Assembly: GCA_902702965.1 (NCBI GenBank) | Contig: CACRXP010000888.1 | Location: 1 to 64,000 of the forward strand | DNA length: 64,000 nucleotides | Source of the DNA: Spirometra erinaceieuropaei | Lineage: Eukaryota; Platyhelminthes; Cestoda; Diphyllobothriidea; Diphyllobothriidae | Reading direction: 5' to 3' | Shown here: positions 47,641-58,733 of the stretch, piece after piece | How positions within the stretch are numbered: position 1 is the first letter of the stretch | Layout: each line of letters begins with the position of its first letter | Program-made: the position numbers and the translations under genes | The notes under the pieces: generated by a model | What the model was told of the DNA's origin: nothing | Seen by the model: the letters and a program-made list of their open reading frames with translations, nothing else | Database searches by the model: none

Positions 47641-50600
47641 ATGATATCAGAAGAACAAATGAAACACATACTGGAGGCCCAGCAGGCCAGCTTCATGGCA
47701 TTACTCACGGAAATGCAGCGAAATTGGGGACCGGCATCCAGAGAGAACAAGAGGAAACAGATCGAACAACGGATCACCGAGTTCGTTTACGATCCAGAGG
47801 GGGGCGTGAATTTCGAAGCCTGATTTCGAAAGTACGAAGGACTGTTCGAAGAGAAGGGAGCAGAACTGAACGACAAGACGAAAGTGGAAACCATTCTGCT
47901 AAAACTGGCCCAGCGGGAACACGAGCGCTACGTAAAGTTCATTCTGCCTCAGAAACCATTAGATGTCTCGTTTAAGGACACAGTCAGGCATCTGAAAGCA
48001 TTGTTCTGTTTTACGAAGTCGTTATTCAATCGACGTTATGAATGTTTCAAGCTAGAACGTAAGCCTGAAGAAGACTATTTTGACTTGGCCGGTCGAGTTA
48101 ATGATACTTTTCAGCAAGCCGAGTTAGAACAGGCCACCAGCACACAGATTAAAGCACTATTCTTCATTAAGTCGTTGACGTTGCCAGAAGATGCAGATGT
48201 GCGCACGCGGTTACTCGCTTAGCTAGACCAGAAAGGCGATATGACAGTACAGGAACTGGCAGAGGAATGTGTCCGAATCACAAATATCAAGCAAGACACC
48301 CGGCTTATTGGAAGCACAAATAGCCAGCCAGCTTACGTTTTCGACACAAAATCGAGACAACCACAACCAAATAGAGTTTCTCCACGGAAGCCAAAGACGG
48401 CTTGTTGGCTGTGCGGCGGCTGGCATTACGTGAGTGAATGTCCCTATCGCAGTAGGAAGTGCTACAAATGTTCTCGTGTTGGCCATAAAGCTTCACATTG
48501 CAGAGCAGCGCACACTAGCCCAAGAAAGAATTGCCATGTCGTTTTAGAAGACGATTCGCATGTACTCAACTGTGAACACCGGAAATACCTGACAGTGAAG
48601 ATTTACGAAAAGCCGATCACATTACAAGTAGACACGGCTTCTGATCTGACCATAATCAGCATGCGCACATGGGAGGACATCGGTTCTCCGGAACTGAGAC
48701 CATCAGAGATCATAGCGTGGGCGTCAAACGAGACGCGTATGGAATTTGAAGGCGTTTTCCAGACGACTGTCAGTTTTCGAAACCTGACTTGCCTCGCAGA
48801 TGTCTATGTGTCGAAGACCCGTAACAATCTTCTCGGAAATAAGACGATCTCCGAACTGGGATTGTGGAACCGTCCCTTTGACGAAATTTGCAGCGCGGTG
48901 CACAACATTACTGAGGAGGTCCTGAAGAATAAGTATATGGGACGCATGGAGAACGCGGCCGGCAGGTGCACGAAAACGAAGATAAGTTTGAAAGTGAAGC
49001 CGGAGAAAAAGCCAGCTTTCAAGCAGAGCCGACGAGTCCCGTTTGCGGTACAGTCGTCCGTAGAAGCTAAACTAGAAAGACTACAGACAAAGGGCATAAT
49101 TTATCCTACCAATTATTCAGCTTGGGCTGCTCCAGTCGTGGCGGTGAAGAAACCCAACGGACAAATATGATCATGTGCGGATTATTCAACGGGCCTGAAC
49201 CACGCACTAGAAGATTATCATTACCCGCTGCCAACCTTAGAGCAGATTTTTGCTACTCTAAATGGAGGGAAAGTCTTTGCAAGGATCGATCTATCCGAAG
49301 CTTACTTGCAAATTGAGGTGGACGAGAAATCGCAGGAACTTTTGACCATTAATACGCACAAGGGTCTCTTCAGATACACTGGCCTAAACTACGGCGTGAA
49401 AACGGCGCCTAGTGTGTTCCAGCAGATTATGGATACGATGCTTACGAATGTTCCCGGGACTATTGCATATCTGGACGATATTTTGGTTGTCGGTAGCTCA
49501 GAGGAAGAGCTGACTCAAAGGCTGGACCAGGTTGTGGACAATCTGATTGACTACGGCCTTAAGATCAATATGGAGAAAAGTGAATTTTTGCGGAAGGAGA
49601 TCCACTATCTCGGGTTCATAGTCAACGAGAATGTGCGTGCCCCTGACCCAGAGAGGGTGAAGGCATTCCAGAACATGAAAGTGCCGAAGAACACGAAGGA
49701 GTTGCAATCGTTTATGGGGTTGGTCAGCTACTACGGTCCGTTCATCACTGGGTTGCACAGTTTAAAACCTCCACTCAGCCGACTTCTGTGCAAGGACGTG
49801 GAGTTTGTTTGGTCTCCAGAATGTCAAAACGCGTTTGATACCATAAAGACAAAGATATGCGACTCAACTATGCCATCGCACTTCGAGGCTGACAAACAAA
49901 CCATGGTCCAGGCAGACGCCTCTGATTACGGTTTAGGCGGAGTGCTCCTTCAGAAGGACGCAGATGGGAGAGTACAGCCAATCATGCATGCCGCCAGGTC
50001 ACTGACGAAGGCAGAACGGAATTATAGCCAGATTGAAAAGGAGGCACTGGCCATTATCTTCGCCGTACAGAGATTCCACCTGCTTATTTATGGCAGACCC
50101 TTCACACTGCACACTGATCATCAACCACTGAAGTTCCTTTTGGGTACTAACTGTGGTGTTCCCCAGAACGTAGCTAGGAGAATACAACGTTGGAGTACTA
50201 TTCCTCAAAACTATGACTTTCAGATCCAATATGTGCCTACTCAGAAGTTTGGAGCTCCGGACACTTTATCACGACTGAGTACAGGCAACGAAAATCAAGA
50301 AGACGTGGTTATCGCCAGTACGCTAATGCAAGATGATGACGAGTTTAGAGGTGTCATCCGACAGTTGCCGCTCACAGCCGAGCACATCAGGGCCACCACT
50401 GCAGCAGACCCACTTTTGCGCCAGGTGAAAGAGTTTATTGGGAACGGTTGGCCCAGCGACGACAAAGTACACCCATCGATAAAGCCTTTCAGGAACAGAA
50501 AGGAACAGTTGTATATCACGGAAGACTGCATAATGTACGATGGTAAAGTGGTGATCCCAGCCAGATATCAGCAACAACTTTTGCGGGAGCTCCATGCCGG

Positions 50601-51657
50601 ACATCAGGGTATGACCCGCATGAAACAACTGGCCCGCAAGTACGTATATTGGCCGGGAATTGATAACGACGTGGAATCTTTTGTTCGAAGCTGCGGTCCG
50701 TGTGGACGTGAGGCAAAGAACCCACCCGTGCCATGGCCAGAGTTAACGAGACCTTGGAGTAGAGTCCATATGGACTTTGCGGGTCCGTTTTTCAACCGAA
50801 TGTTTCTAATTGTTGTCGATGCATGGTCCAAGTAGCTAGAAGTTTTCGACGTCTCGGCAGCTACTGCTGATATCACGGCAAGGAAGACGGAAGAACTAAT
50901 AGCGAGAAACGGCATCCCCACGGAGATTGTGACGGATAACGGCACTCAGTTCACGTCATCAATCTTCCAACAACTGTGTCAGAAATGGAGAATTCGACAT
51001 GCGACGTCACCACCATTCCATCCACAATCAAATAACCAGGCAGAACGGTTCGTCGACACGTTCAAGAGAGCGATGAAAAAGATGTGGAACACTGGTGTTA
51101 AACTGGAGTATCTCAACACATTCCTCTTTGCCTATTGAACAACTCCAAAAAGTGATCTTGGGGGCCAGACACCAGCCGAACGGTTTTTGGGACGACAGCC
51201 GGATACGCGATTACAGTACCAACAACCGGAAGCTCGAGTTCCACAAACAACAAAATATTACTTTCGCGAGGGAGAGGAGGTGTTTGCTTGCAACTACAAA
51301 GCCGGAGAGAAGCCCTGGATAGAAGGTATAATAAGAAAATCCAGAGGTGTTGTGTTCGAGGTGGAGACAGCAGCTGGAAAAATAAAGAGGCGTGCAAATC
51401 AGCTCAGGACTAGGCACACCAGAGACAGTCAAATGGCACTCGACTTGCTGTGTGATACCTTTGAGGTTCCAACCCCCAGGGTAGACAGTCAGACAACATT
51501 ACCCCTCGTTCGTAGAAGTAGCAGAAGAACGCAACCGCCAAGGAAACAGGTCTTGGACCCGAAGAAGAGGAGGTACGAGGTCCAACTTTCAAAAGCGGGA
51601 GGTGTTATGGAGAGTGAAAGCGGCGTAGAGCCACGGCCTAAGGCGCCAAACAAATGA
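47641..51657 (+). pseudogene. Gypsy gag-pol, one frame with five stops
   Basis: The frame runs 1,339 codons from ATG 47,641 to TGA 51,657 with no frameshift. Domains in order: gag (1-250); two zinc knuckles (CWLCGGWHYVSEC 255-267 and CYKCSRVGHKASHC 274-287); protease with DTAS at 331-334; RT with YLDD at 610-613; RNase H (QADASDYGLGG, TDHQPLKFLLG); integrase HHCC (HAGH...CGPC); core with Asp at 50,773, Asp at 50,935 and Glu at 51,043; then a GPY/F-like end with KRRANQLR. No chromodomain seen. Stops interrupt at 47,821, 48,220, 49,168, 50,833 and 51,136. The protease reads DTAS where DTG is usual. The last 18 codons lie in the 3' LTR. Confidence 0.9.
51591..51602 (+). other. Polypurine tract
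   Basis: AAAAGCGGGAGG directly precedes the 3' LTR, the expected place of the plus-strand primer. One C interrupts the purines. Confidence 0.8.
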
Positions 51658-52030
51658 CCAAGTGGGCGACGTGAGTCACGCGCGAAGTTAGACAACCGAC
51701 CGGCGCGCACTGCAGCGCCGAGCACGCGTGGTGGCTTTGCTCACGTGTGCGGCCCAAGCAATGGATGTCCGAACATTCCAGACGTTTCCACGGCGTGGCT
51801 ATCGCGCACGCGGTGGCCATTCAGCGACCAGCACGCTCGGGACAGGAACATTCCAGAACGCCCTCTACGACTGGCACGTCATTGGACGGAATGTTCCAGA
51901 ACGCACGGGAGCCAATAAATAGCACACCTTTCTTACGAGTTGGAACCCCCTCCTGTCCGCAAGTTCCAATAAAGTGCTTGTCCTCCGAACCGGCTCTCTT
52001 CCTGTCCTACCTTCCCACCGGGTCAGAACA
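51603..52030 (+). repeat. Gypsy 3' LTR
   Basis: The 428 bp begin TGTTATGGAG and end GTCAGAACA. It carries eight extra bases (TTCCCACC) near the end relative to the 5' LTR. AATAAA at 51,968-51,973 could end a sense transcript inside the host intron. Confidence 0.9.
51771..51901 (+). promoter_or_regulatory. Heat-shock-element array in the 3' LTR
   Basis: GAACATTCCAGAC (51,771-51,783, one base off), GAACATTCCAGAA (51,846-51,858, perfect), GAATGTTCCAGAA (51,889-51,901, perfect). The middle site differs from its 5' LTR partner only in a spacer base, so the triplets are kept while other LTR positions have changed. Confidence 0.65.
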
Positions 52031-52035
52031 GTAAG
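52031..52035. other. Target-site duplication GTAAG, right copy
   Basis: GTAAG directly after the 3' LTR, followed by ACCAGTC. Before insertion the donor would have read AAT|GTAAGACC. Confidence 0.85.
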
Positions 52036-52334
52036 ACCAGTCTGAAAACCAAGTTACGCGTTCCCAAATCATCCGTCCTCTTACATGAATGTAAAATGTG
52101 GTCCGTTTAACAAAACGTCTGGCCACTAATGATCGGCGGTACGATCGTGTACTATCAGGATTCATCCCTCCGATTATAGTCAGAAACGAAACCAGTTGGC
52201 TTCGAGGTAAATGGTAATTGTAGGGGGGACGCTCACCCATGGAGATGGTCTGATAATGCGTTGCGTCAATCCGAAGATTTAATTCTCCTAGGTTTTATCA
52301 ATTTTAAACCTTATCCTCGGTACCAAAATATGTA

Positions 52335-53320
52335 CACTGCGTGACCGATCTCATAAAATGTTGGCCAAAATTCTGCAATGTGTTTCCGATTGGAAGGATT
52401 ACTTAAGTGGGGTTGTTATATTAATTATCATGCAGCATAACCCTATAACATTTCTCACTCACCCAGATGTCGGCTTTTGAATGCCGTTCGTTTTAACCTC
52501 CTGCAGAAACCACGCTCGGTAAAAATGACTACTTATGTAGCATGCATTTTTCCTATTGATTTTCGACAGTTCTATAAATTCAAATTTATTTACCAGATAA
52601 CACGCACAAAATATGCTTTCTTTTGCACATTTGGTAGGAAATCACATTGGTTTTAAACTTTGTGCTCAAAGAAAGTGTATAAATTTGTTTTAAAAAGTTC
52701 TGATTATGAGATTTTTAAGACCTGCGATGTCCATGCATGCAAGACCGCACATGTTCGTTTACTAATGCTCCTCATGAAATATGCAACACAGTCCGGATCC
52801 ATTGCAAAATTTCACAAACTCTATGTGGTATCTTCTTAAAGGCATAGAGGAATATACGATTTTCCTTACGCAGAAAGCATGCACCTTGTAGACTGAAATT
52901 GCTAAACGCTGACGCAATAGCAGATCAGGCCGGAAATTATTCGGGAATTGGGAAACCTTTTAAAACCAAAATATACACTTTCTTCGGACAAAACATATGA
53001 AAACAATGTGATTTCCTACCGAATGAGCAAAAGAAAGCATATTTTGTGCATGCTATCTAGAAAATATATTTGAATTTATAAGAGCATCGAAAATCAGTAG
53101 GAAAAATGCATGCTACATAAGTAGTTATTTTGGCCGAGTGTGGTTTATGCAGGAGGTTAAAAAGAAAGGCATTCAAAAGCCGACATCCTGGCAAGTCCGA
53201 AATGTTATAGGGTTATGCTGCATGATAATCAGTAATAACAACCTCACTTAGGTGATCCTTCCTAATCGGAAACACATCTCAGAACTTTGGCCAAAATTTC
53301 ATGATATCGGTCACGCACTG
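52335..53320. mobile_element. Long-inverted-repeat MITE, copy 6
   Basis: TA precedes it (52,333-52,334). Left end CACTGCGTGACCGATCTC, right end reverse-complemented CAGTGCGTGACCGATATC. Arms include CCGATTGGAAGGATTACTTA returning as TAGGTGATCCTTCCTAATCGG. About 986 bp. Closest in sequence to copy 5; the TA on the right has changed to TT. Confidence 0.8.
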
Positions 53321-54455
53321 TTTGAAGGCAGCCAAATGAAGGCAAGTGTGGACATGATGAAAGCTGACCTCAAGCGCATCTTTAATCCTGTGGTTTCTGT
53401 TCTGCTGGCCTGGCACAACAATAACTCAACTTCACCAAAAAGACTGTCAACGACCGACTGTGGTGGAAAGCGATCACATGTGTCAATGAGTCCTCAACAC
53501 GAAACCGGCTGAATTTTACTGGCGTACGCAATTGCAGATGCAAGGCGTTTTCCTGGTCACCACCTTTTTCCGTGGAAACCTGACACATTGTTCAGGAACC
53601 AGATCGCGTACGGCCTGCGTGGACTGGCTGTTTAACTTCGTTACTCATTGCACCCGAGCCCATCTCCGGCCGTCTCTGTCTGTCTCCGGCCGTCGGAGTC
53701 TGGTGGGTGAGGGATGGGAGATTGAAGTAGATTGCGCGCAACTCACCGGTGCTGCGTTTCCTCCGTGGGACACATGGTGGAAATCGCTACTGGCGACGTT
53801 GAGCTCTCGCTTTCAGCCTCTGTATGGTCACGTGAGGCCTTAGTTGCAAACTAGATCGCACCGTCCATCAGTGAGAGCAAAAGGAATGACAGCCGAGGGC
53901 CAAATCAGAGGGCCTGTGGTACAGGACTTTAACAACCATCATCACTTCTTCTGTGTCCTACGAGTAGAATTCGTGGCCGCCCCTTGGTCGGTTGGTCACC
54001 CTCCCCATAGCGTCGTTAGTTCTGTGTTTGGGAGCTCAATCTCTTTTGAGTCTGACCTTTGGAATTATAATTGTAAACACAACAGTCAGTCTGAGAAAAC
54101 TTCACATTTTTTAACTAAAGCCCAGGATCTCATTTATTCACGTGACTTTTGTGTGTGTCGCAGATTACGATCGATAGTTCAGGCCGACTCCAACGCCCCC
54201 CCCCTCCGGCGCGATGTCTACTGCCCGCTAAGGGGCAATTTTGATACATATATGGGGCGTTAGCATTGTACTTGGTCCCTCCTTCTAGTCCCCTGAGAAG
54301 AGTTTAAATTTATAGTTTTTGACCGACCTTTGCGGTCACTTATGTCTGCTCTGCCGGACACTAGGCTACTTCCATTTTACTAAATCTTTACAGTGAGCTT
54401 ACCATCAGTCGAAGGTGAGGAAGTCTAAAACTGAATGCTCATCTTCTCATTTTAG

Positions 54456-54518
54456 TTGATGCATGACCTCTACAAACGTGCAGCTGAAATTTTGAGCCCT
54501 CGCAGGAGGACGACATAA
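54456..54518 (+). CDS. Host gene last exon (exon 8)
   Basis: A strong acceptor GCTCATCTTCTCATTTTAG is followed, in the phase 0 required by the 47.06-kb exon, by 20 codons (LMHDLYKRAAEILSPRRRTT) and TAA at 54,516-54,518. The peptide is a short amphipathic helix with a basic end. The sequence AATAAA lies at 54,584-54,589, a typical flatworm 3' UTR length. With all eight exons the coding length after the first split codon is 1,644 nt, divisible by three. Too short to identify. Confidence 0.55.
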   Translation: MMHDLYKRAAEILSPRRRTT

Positions 54519-54610
54519 CATTTGGAACTGAACGTACTTCTGAGTCCTACTGAAAGCGTCTCTCTGGTGGTAAATGACCTTTAAATAAAAAAGCTATCAG
54601 TTAAGAACGC
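54519..54610 (+). terminator. 3' UTR with polyadenylation signal
   Basis: After the TAA at 54,516, AATAAA stands at 54,584-54,589 and an AT-rich stretch follows. No competing strong signal lies between. The exact cleavage site is not visible. Confidence 0.5.
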
Positions 54611-55264
54611 TAACTGATGTGTTTTTGAATTATCGAACAAAACTTAGACTTCCTATTAGTACGGGGCCTTTCTGCGGAGGTAAGACGTTTCATTTCGCAA
54701 ATAATGCGGAGGCGGTGCATCATATCACTGGCGGGAAAAATGAAACGAGCATCGTTAAATGGGTATAGGTTTAGCTCCCAAACGACGACAAAGTTGTTCT
54801 TGAGGGTCACTACCTGTCTGTTTAGAAGGGAAAATACGGTATACGCCAAAATAAACAAAAGGTTAAAAAATTAAGGCGGGCGCACGAGGCAATATCATTT
54901 GGAAAAATTACCACTCTTCAATGTTTTCAGAAGAGCGAATGCCTTTCTCGAAGGAGATTCGGAAAATTAAAGTCATTGCCATATTTATTTGGAAAATGGT
55001 GTCTTTATCAAGCTAATTACTTTTTAAAGGATGCCAACTCGGAGGGTTTCATAACTCAAAGACCTATTCCGACATTCGCCTAAATATGCGTGCAGTCGGA
55101 TGCTTACATATTTCACCAACTTCTGATACTTGTCATATACCCATCTAATTTCTACCCCTTCATTTGTATCATTACAGTCTCAATCATTTCGACTGCAATT
55201 CCGGAAGAATTGAGGTTTCTGAAAATTCGCATCATTCCTATACATTTGTATGGAAAGGATACGG
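54611..55264. other. Intergenic AT-rich stretch
   Basis: No supported gene. A minus-strand ORF of 82 residues (54,610-54,858) has no recognisable motif. Confidence 0.5.
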
Positions 55265-55555
55265 TGTGGTAGAGAGGGACGATCACCGATCGTTTTTGCG
55301 GAACTCACTCGTTCCGTTGTGCCTTATGGACTCTCTCTCGAGCCTAACCAGCAGCCGCACAGCGCTGCATAATATAGGCAGAATGTTATTACCAACAAAG
55401 GCAATGGAGACTGGAATGGCCATTTCTGGACTATTAGCCGTCGTCAGCCAGTCATACTCAACCCACACTTCGGGGTTGATTATAACTTACTGACGACGGC
55501 CGATAAGTCAGAATTGGTCATTTCTGTCTACATTGCCTTTGTTGGTAACAACATT
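55265..55555. repeat. tRNA-Arg-like SINE, inverted pair
   Basis: Left part (55,265-55,470) is tail and core in reverse (CACCGATCGTTTTTGCGGAA, GAGACTGGAATGGCCATTTC). Right part (55,482-55,555) is a shorter forward core ending in TTGCCTTTGTTGGTAACAACA, which pairs with TTACCAACAAAGGCAATG on the left. The ORFs of 109 and 61 residues here are repeat-derived. Confidence 0.65.
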
Positions 55556-55586
55556 CTGAGCATAGGTTGTATTGTTTGGGTGGGAT

Positions 55587-55905
55587 GTAAAGCGTGCGAT
55601 CTCGGGAAATGTTGACCGAGGTTCTGAAATGTATCCTGGATTAGAAAAGGATACTTAAGTAGTGTCGGAATACAAACAGTCAAAGAGCCTACTCCCAATA
55701 TATTTCAGTCACATCAGGATACCACCTTTTAACCGAGCTTCTTTTTATCCGTTTGTCGAAACTACACTCCGTAAAAAATGTTTACAAAAATGGTATGTAT
55801 TTTTCATATTGATTATTGGTGTTCTTATACATCCAAATATATCTTATGAAAAACATGAAAAGAATTGTTGTACTCAGTTGATGGCAAAATACGTTTCCTT
55901 TATAT
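55587..55905. mobile_element. MITE left arm, partial (copy 7)
   Basis: GTAAAGCGTGCGATCTCGGGAA and GTTGACCGAGGTTCTGAAATG, then CTACACTCCGTAAAAAATG and AATATATCTTATGAAAAACATG, follow the order of the left arm in other copies. No matching right arm is found, so it is truncated or split by the tRNA-like hairpin that follows. Confidence 0.5.
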
Positions 55906-55937
55906 TCATTGATATTTTGGCAGATTTTGAATAATTT

Positions 55938-56114
55938 ATATTGACCCAACTGTGAAAAACTCGGCGCCTCGGTGGGATTCCAACCCACGCAGTAAGGGGG
56001 CAGGCTTTAGTACAGCTCAGGTGGTTAGAGCGCTGGCTGTACTAAAGCCTGCCCCCTTACTGCGTGGGTTCGAATCCCACCGAGGCGCCGAGTTTTTCAC
56101 AGTTAGGTCAATAT
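55938..56114. repeat. tRNA-Ser-like hairpin: inverted duplication of SINE 3' half
   Basis: Two 79-base arms (55,938-56,016 and 56,036-56,114) are reverse complements with two mismatches, around a 19-base loop. The right arm reads the tRNA-like 3' half with B box GGTTCGAATCC (56,067-56,077) and the family tail GAGTTTTTCACAGTTAGGTCAA; the left arm has the same in reverse. Upstream of the right arm the loop GTGGTTAGAGCGCTGG supplies the A-box side. Same family as the copies at 13.4 and 13.7 kb. Confidence 0.8.
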
Positions 56115-56337
56115 GAGTTTCCTTTATATTTTATGCTTGAAGAAAGCGTAACTTTCGGTTTCAAAATACCTTCTCAATTCACGAATAACTAAAAATTTGA
56201 CCTGTATTTGTAATCGAGGCTTCCAACCTTCAAGCTGCATATCTTCACTGCGAGAAAAACCACATATGTGTATATGATTATAGCGATGTTATTGAAAAGA
56301 TGGCGACGATGAGAGCGACTGAGGTGGTGATGGTCGT

Positions 56338-56561
<224 letters not shown>

Positions 56562-57948
56562 TACTTGCATTGGAAGTGATAACAGTAGTAATGATGGTAG
56601 CCGCATTGTTATTTATAGCATAAGCCATGTCAGTGGTAGCAAGAATAACAGTGACAATGAAGAGGTAAAGGAAGAAAGGAAGAAGGATAATGCGGTGCAG
56701 ACTTCAGCTCTGGTAGCATCGATCGGAGATACTGACCGTGTTATCGAAGTCCACGAAAATGACCACCTTGCATAACAAAGTTTAATGGTTTTAGAAGTGA
56801 CGTAGGAGCCTTCCGCGTGGGATGTCGGGCCAAGTAGCATAACCTACCTGCTGAGCCCAATAAAATCGCTATAACTGTTCTAGTGCCCAAACAGTGACAC
56901 TGGTAGTAAATACATAATTATATAATTGTTGGATCGTCGCCACGACGAGGTCAATCGCGTGCTCCGCGGCACGGCGAACGCGGGGATGGCGACTTGCGAG
57001 TGCTTTGGTTAATAATGGTAGTAGACTTGCGCTGTACCTGCCGTACTCTCATCTCCCTCTCCCACCCGAGCATGATGTTAAGATAGAATCAAGAAAACCG
57101 GATGCGAGATCAGACACAGGGACTGAAAAGGCCCAGGAACCCGTCTACGAATCTTGAACACGCCTGGATTGGACACAAAGGTCCAGCATTTCACAGAAAT
57201 AATGGGAATTTGAGTCTCAACGGAGTAGTAGTGCAATAGAGGCTGCATTAAGGAGGAACGATCGTAGCTTGAGATAAGGGTCTTGTTGTTTAGTCAGTCG
57301 ATAGCCTCCGAAACCACGGCTTTTGGCTCATCCTTAATGGTTTAAATGCGCGCCAGGTTGTTTATAGGAAGGAATATGCTATGAGTGCCGTGCAGGTTTA
57401 CTAGTCAGAGTTGTCATCGACCCTTTTCCTCTCTCAAACACCCGTCTCGTCCCACCCGGTCAGTCATGTTACGCATGGATTGGACGCAAATGCCTGACAG
57501 AGTTAAGACAGTCCGTCTGTGCGTGCCACACACGATGTAACCCCTTGGCAAAACATGCCAGGCTTTCACACCAAATAGGTGGACTGCTCAAAATTCACAC
57601 GCGTTAGAGTATCATATTGGCAACATGGGAATGTTCCGAAGAGCACGCTTCCCAACTGTGTGAAAGATTTCATGACTGTCAACGTCACCAAGAAAGGTTT
57701 AATACAAACATCAGTATACAGAAGCCGAGATGGAAGTATATTGCAACACCTGGTCTGTATGAAGAATATTTTACTGGAAAGAGTCTTACATAGTCAATTT
57801 TCTTAGTGTGGATAACTGAGGACAAAAGCTAACATGAAATATATTTCCCAACGAAAGAACCCATTCGACTGTCAGACATATAGTGTGTAAGCATAAAGAG
57901 GGAAACGAAATTTACCGTAGCGTTGACTCAGTATTAGTTGTATTTTAG

Positions 57949-58139
57949 GGAATACACCGGCTTCAGTTTACATGCCCCTATCTCCAACGTCAGAAACCCC
58001 TCCCACGATCTTGCATTCCGAAGACATTTCATTAGGAGTCAACTGTTTATCAGCCGAATTCCATTATTGCTGCACTATTCCTATTTTCGATAATATGTGT
58101 ACTCCACTTAGGCTTTGCCAAGCTAGAGTAGCAGAGAAG
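57949..58139 (+). CDS. Weak exon candidate of a second gene
   Basis: The acceptor GTATTAGTTGTATTTTAG opens a phase-1 frame of 63 codons (NTPASVYMPLSPTSETPP at the start) to a weak donor AAG|GTTACT, phase 0. That phase would allow splicing to the 60.0-kb exon. No recognisable domain. Confidence 0.3.
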
Positions 58140-58582
58140 GTTACTCGGCTTTTATTATAATTCTCTATTAGGGAAGAAACCTGTGGGAAGTTCACAACAA
58201 CCGATTACACTATGCCCTAGATACCTTCGGTCATTACGATGTTTCGGTTTTGGACAGTATGCTCTACTTCTCAGTCTATCACAACTCCTTTTTACTGCAA
58301 TAACTACCAGCAGATTTATCTGCGTAACTCCAGCGATCAAATGCTCCTTCCTGTAGCATTAAACTTGTGTATACAGCATCATAATATTTACTTTGACTAT
58401 GCTGGTTTCATAAAAATTTTCGTTTAGCTGCAGTTTTCTTCAGTGTTTATAGTTTAGGATATTTTCTTTTTAAAGCAACTTCGAAAAGAAAAATATGCGT
58501 ACTGAAATCTACTCTTCGTCTCTAGTCAGCTGGACATTACTTATGCATGTGGCCTCATCCCTCTGCATCTACTTTTTAACAG

Positions 58583-58733
58583 AATCTGGTTTCGGATCTA
58601 AAATTTCTGCTATCTCTTCTCCTAGTGCTCTTACATCTGGTCCTACGTCGAAACACGGATCTCAAGTGATTGTGCGAGGATCCAGAATAACAGCTTTTAT
58701 CGTAGAACCTAAAGAGCGTTGTTCGGTTTGTCC
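58583..58733 (+). CDS. Exon candidate, Ser-rich
   Basis: Strong acceptor TGCATCTACTTTTTAACAG. Only the phase-1 frame is open (SGFGSKISAISSPSALTSG, then SQVIVRGSRITAFIVEPKE); the other two hit stops. It ends at a donor-like CC|GTAAAC (phase 2) or at the in-frame TAA just after. Its phases do not fit the neighbouring candidates, so a linking exon or another gene is needed. Confidence 0.35.

Larger units (their letters stand above)
47199..52030 (+). mobile_element. Full-length Gypsy (Mag-like) LTR retrotransposon
   Basis: The 4,832-bp element has LTR, primer site, one gag-pol frame, polypurine tract and LTR, bounded by GTAAG duplications. The double CCHC knuckle of the form CxxCGGxH....C / CxxCxxxGH....C, the serine-type primer site and the single gag-pol frame point to the Mag clade; this is from family knowledge, not a tree. 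It has the same orientation as the host gene and lies in its last intron. Five in-frame stops prevent a full polyprotein. Confidence 0.85.
47194..54455 (+). other. Proposed intron 7 (last intron) holding the Gypsy element and a MITE
   Basis: Starts GTAAG|TG, with the LTR beginning after the fifth base, and ends CATCTTCTCATTTTAG. Between the MITE end (53,320) and 54,455 lies GC-rich sequence with ORFs of 86, 103 and 139 residues. I do not recognise them; the block TCCGGCCGTC..CTGTCTCCGGCCGTC and its flanks look like dispersed repeat. Confidence 0.5.
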
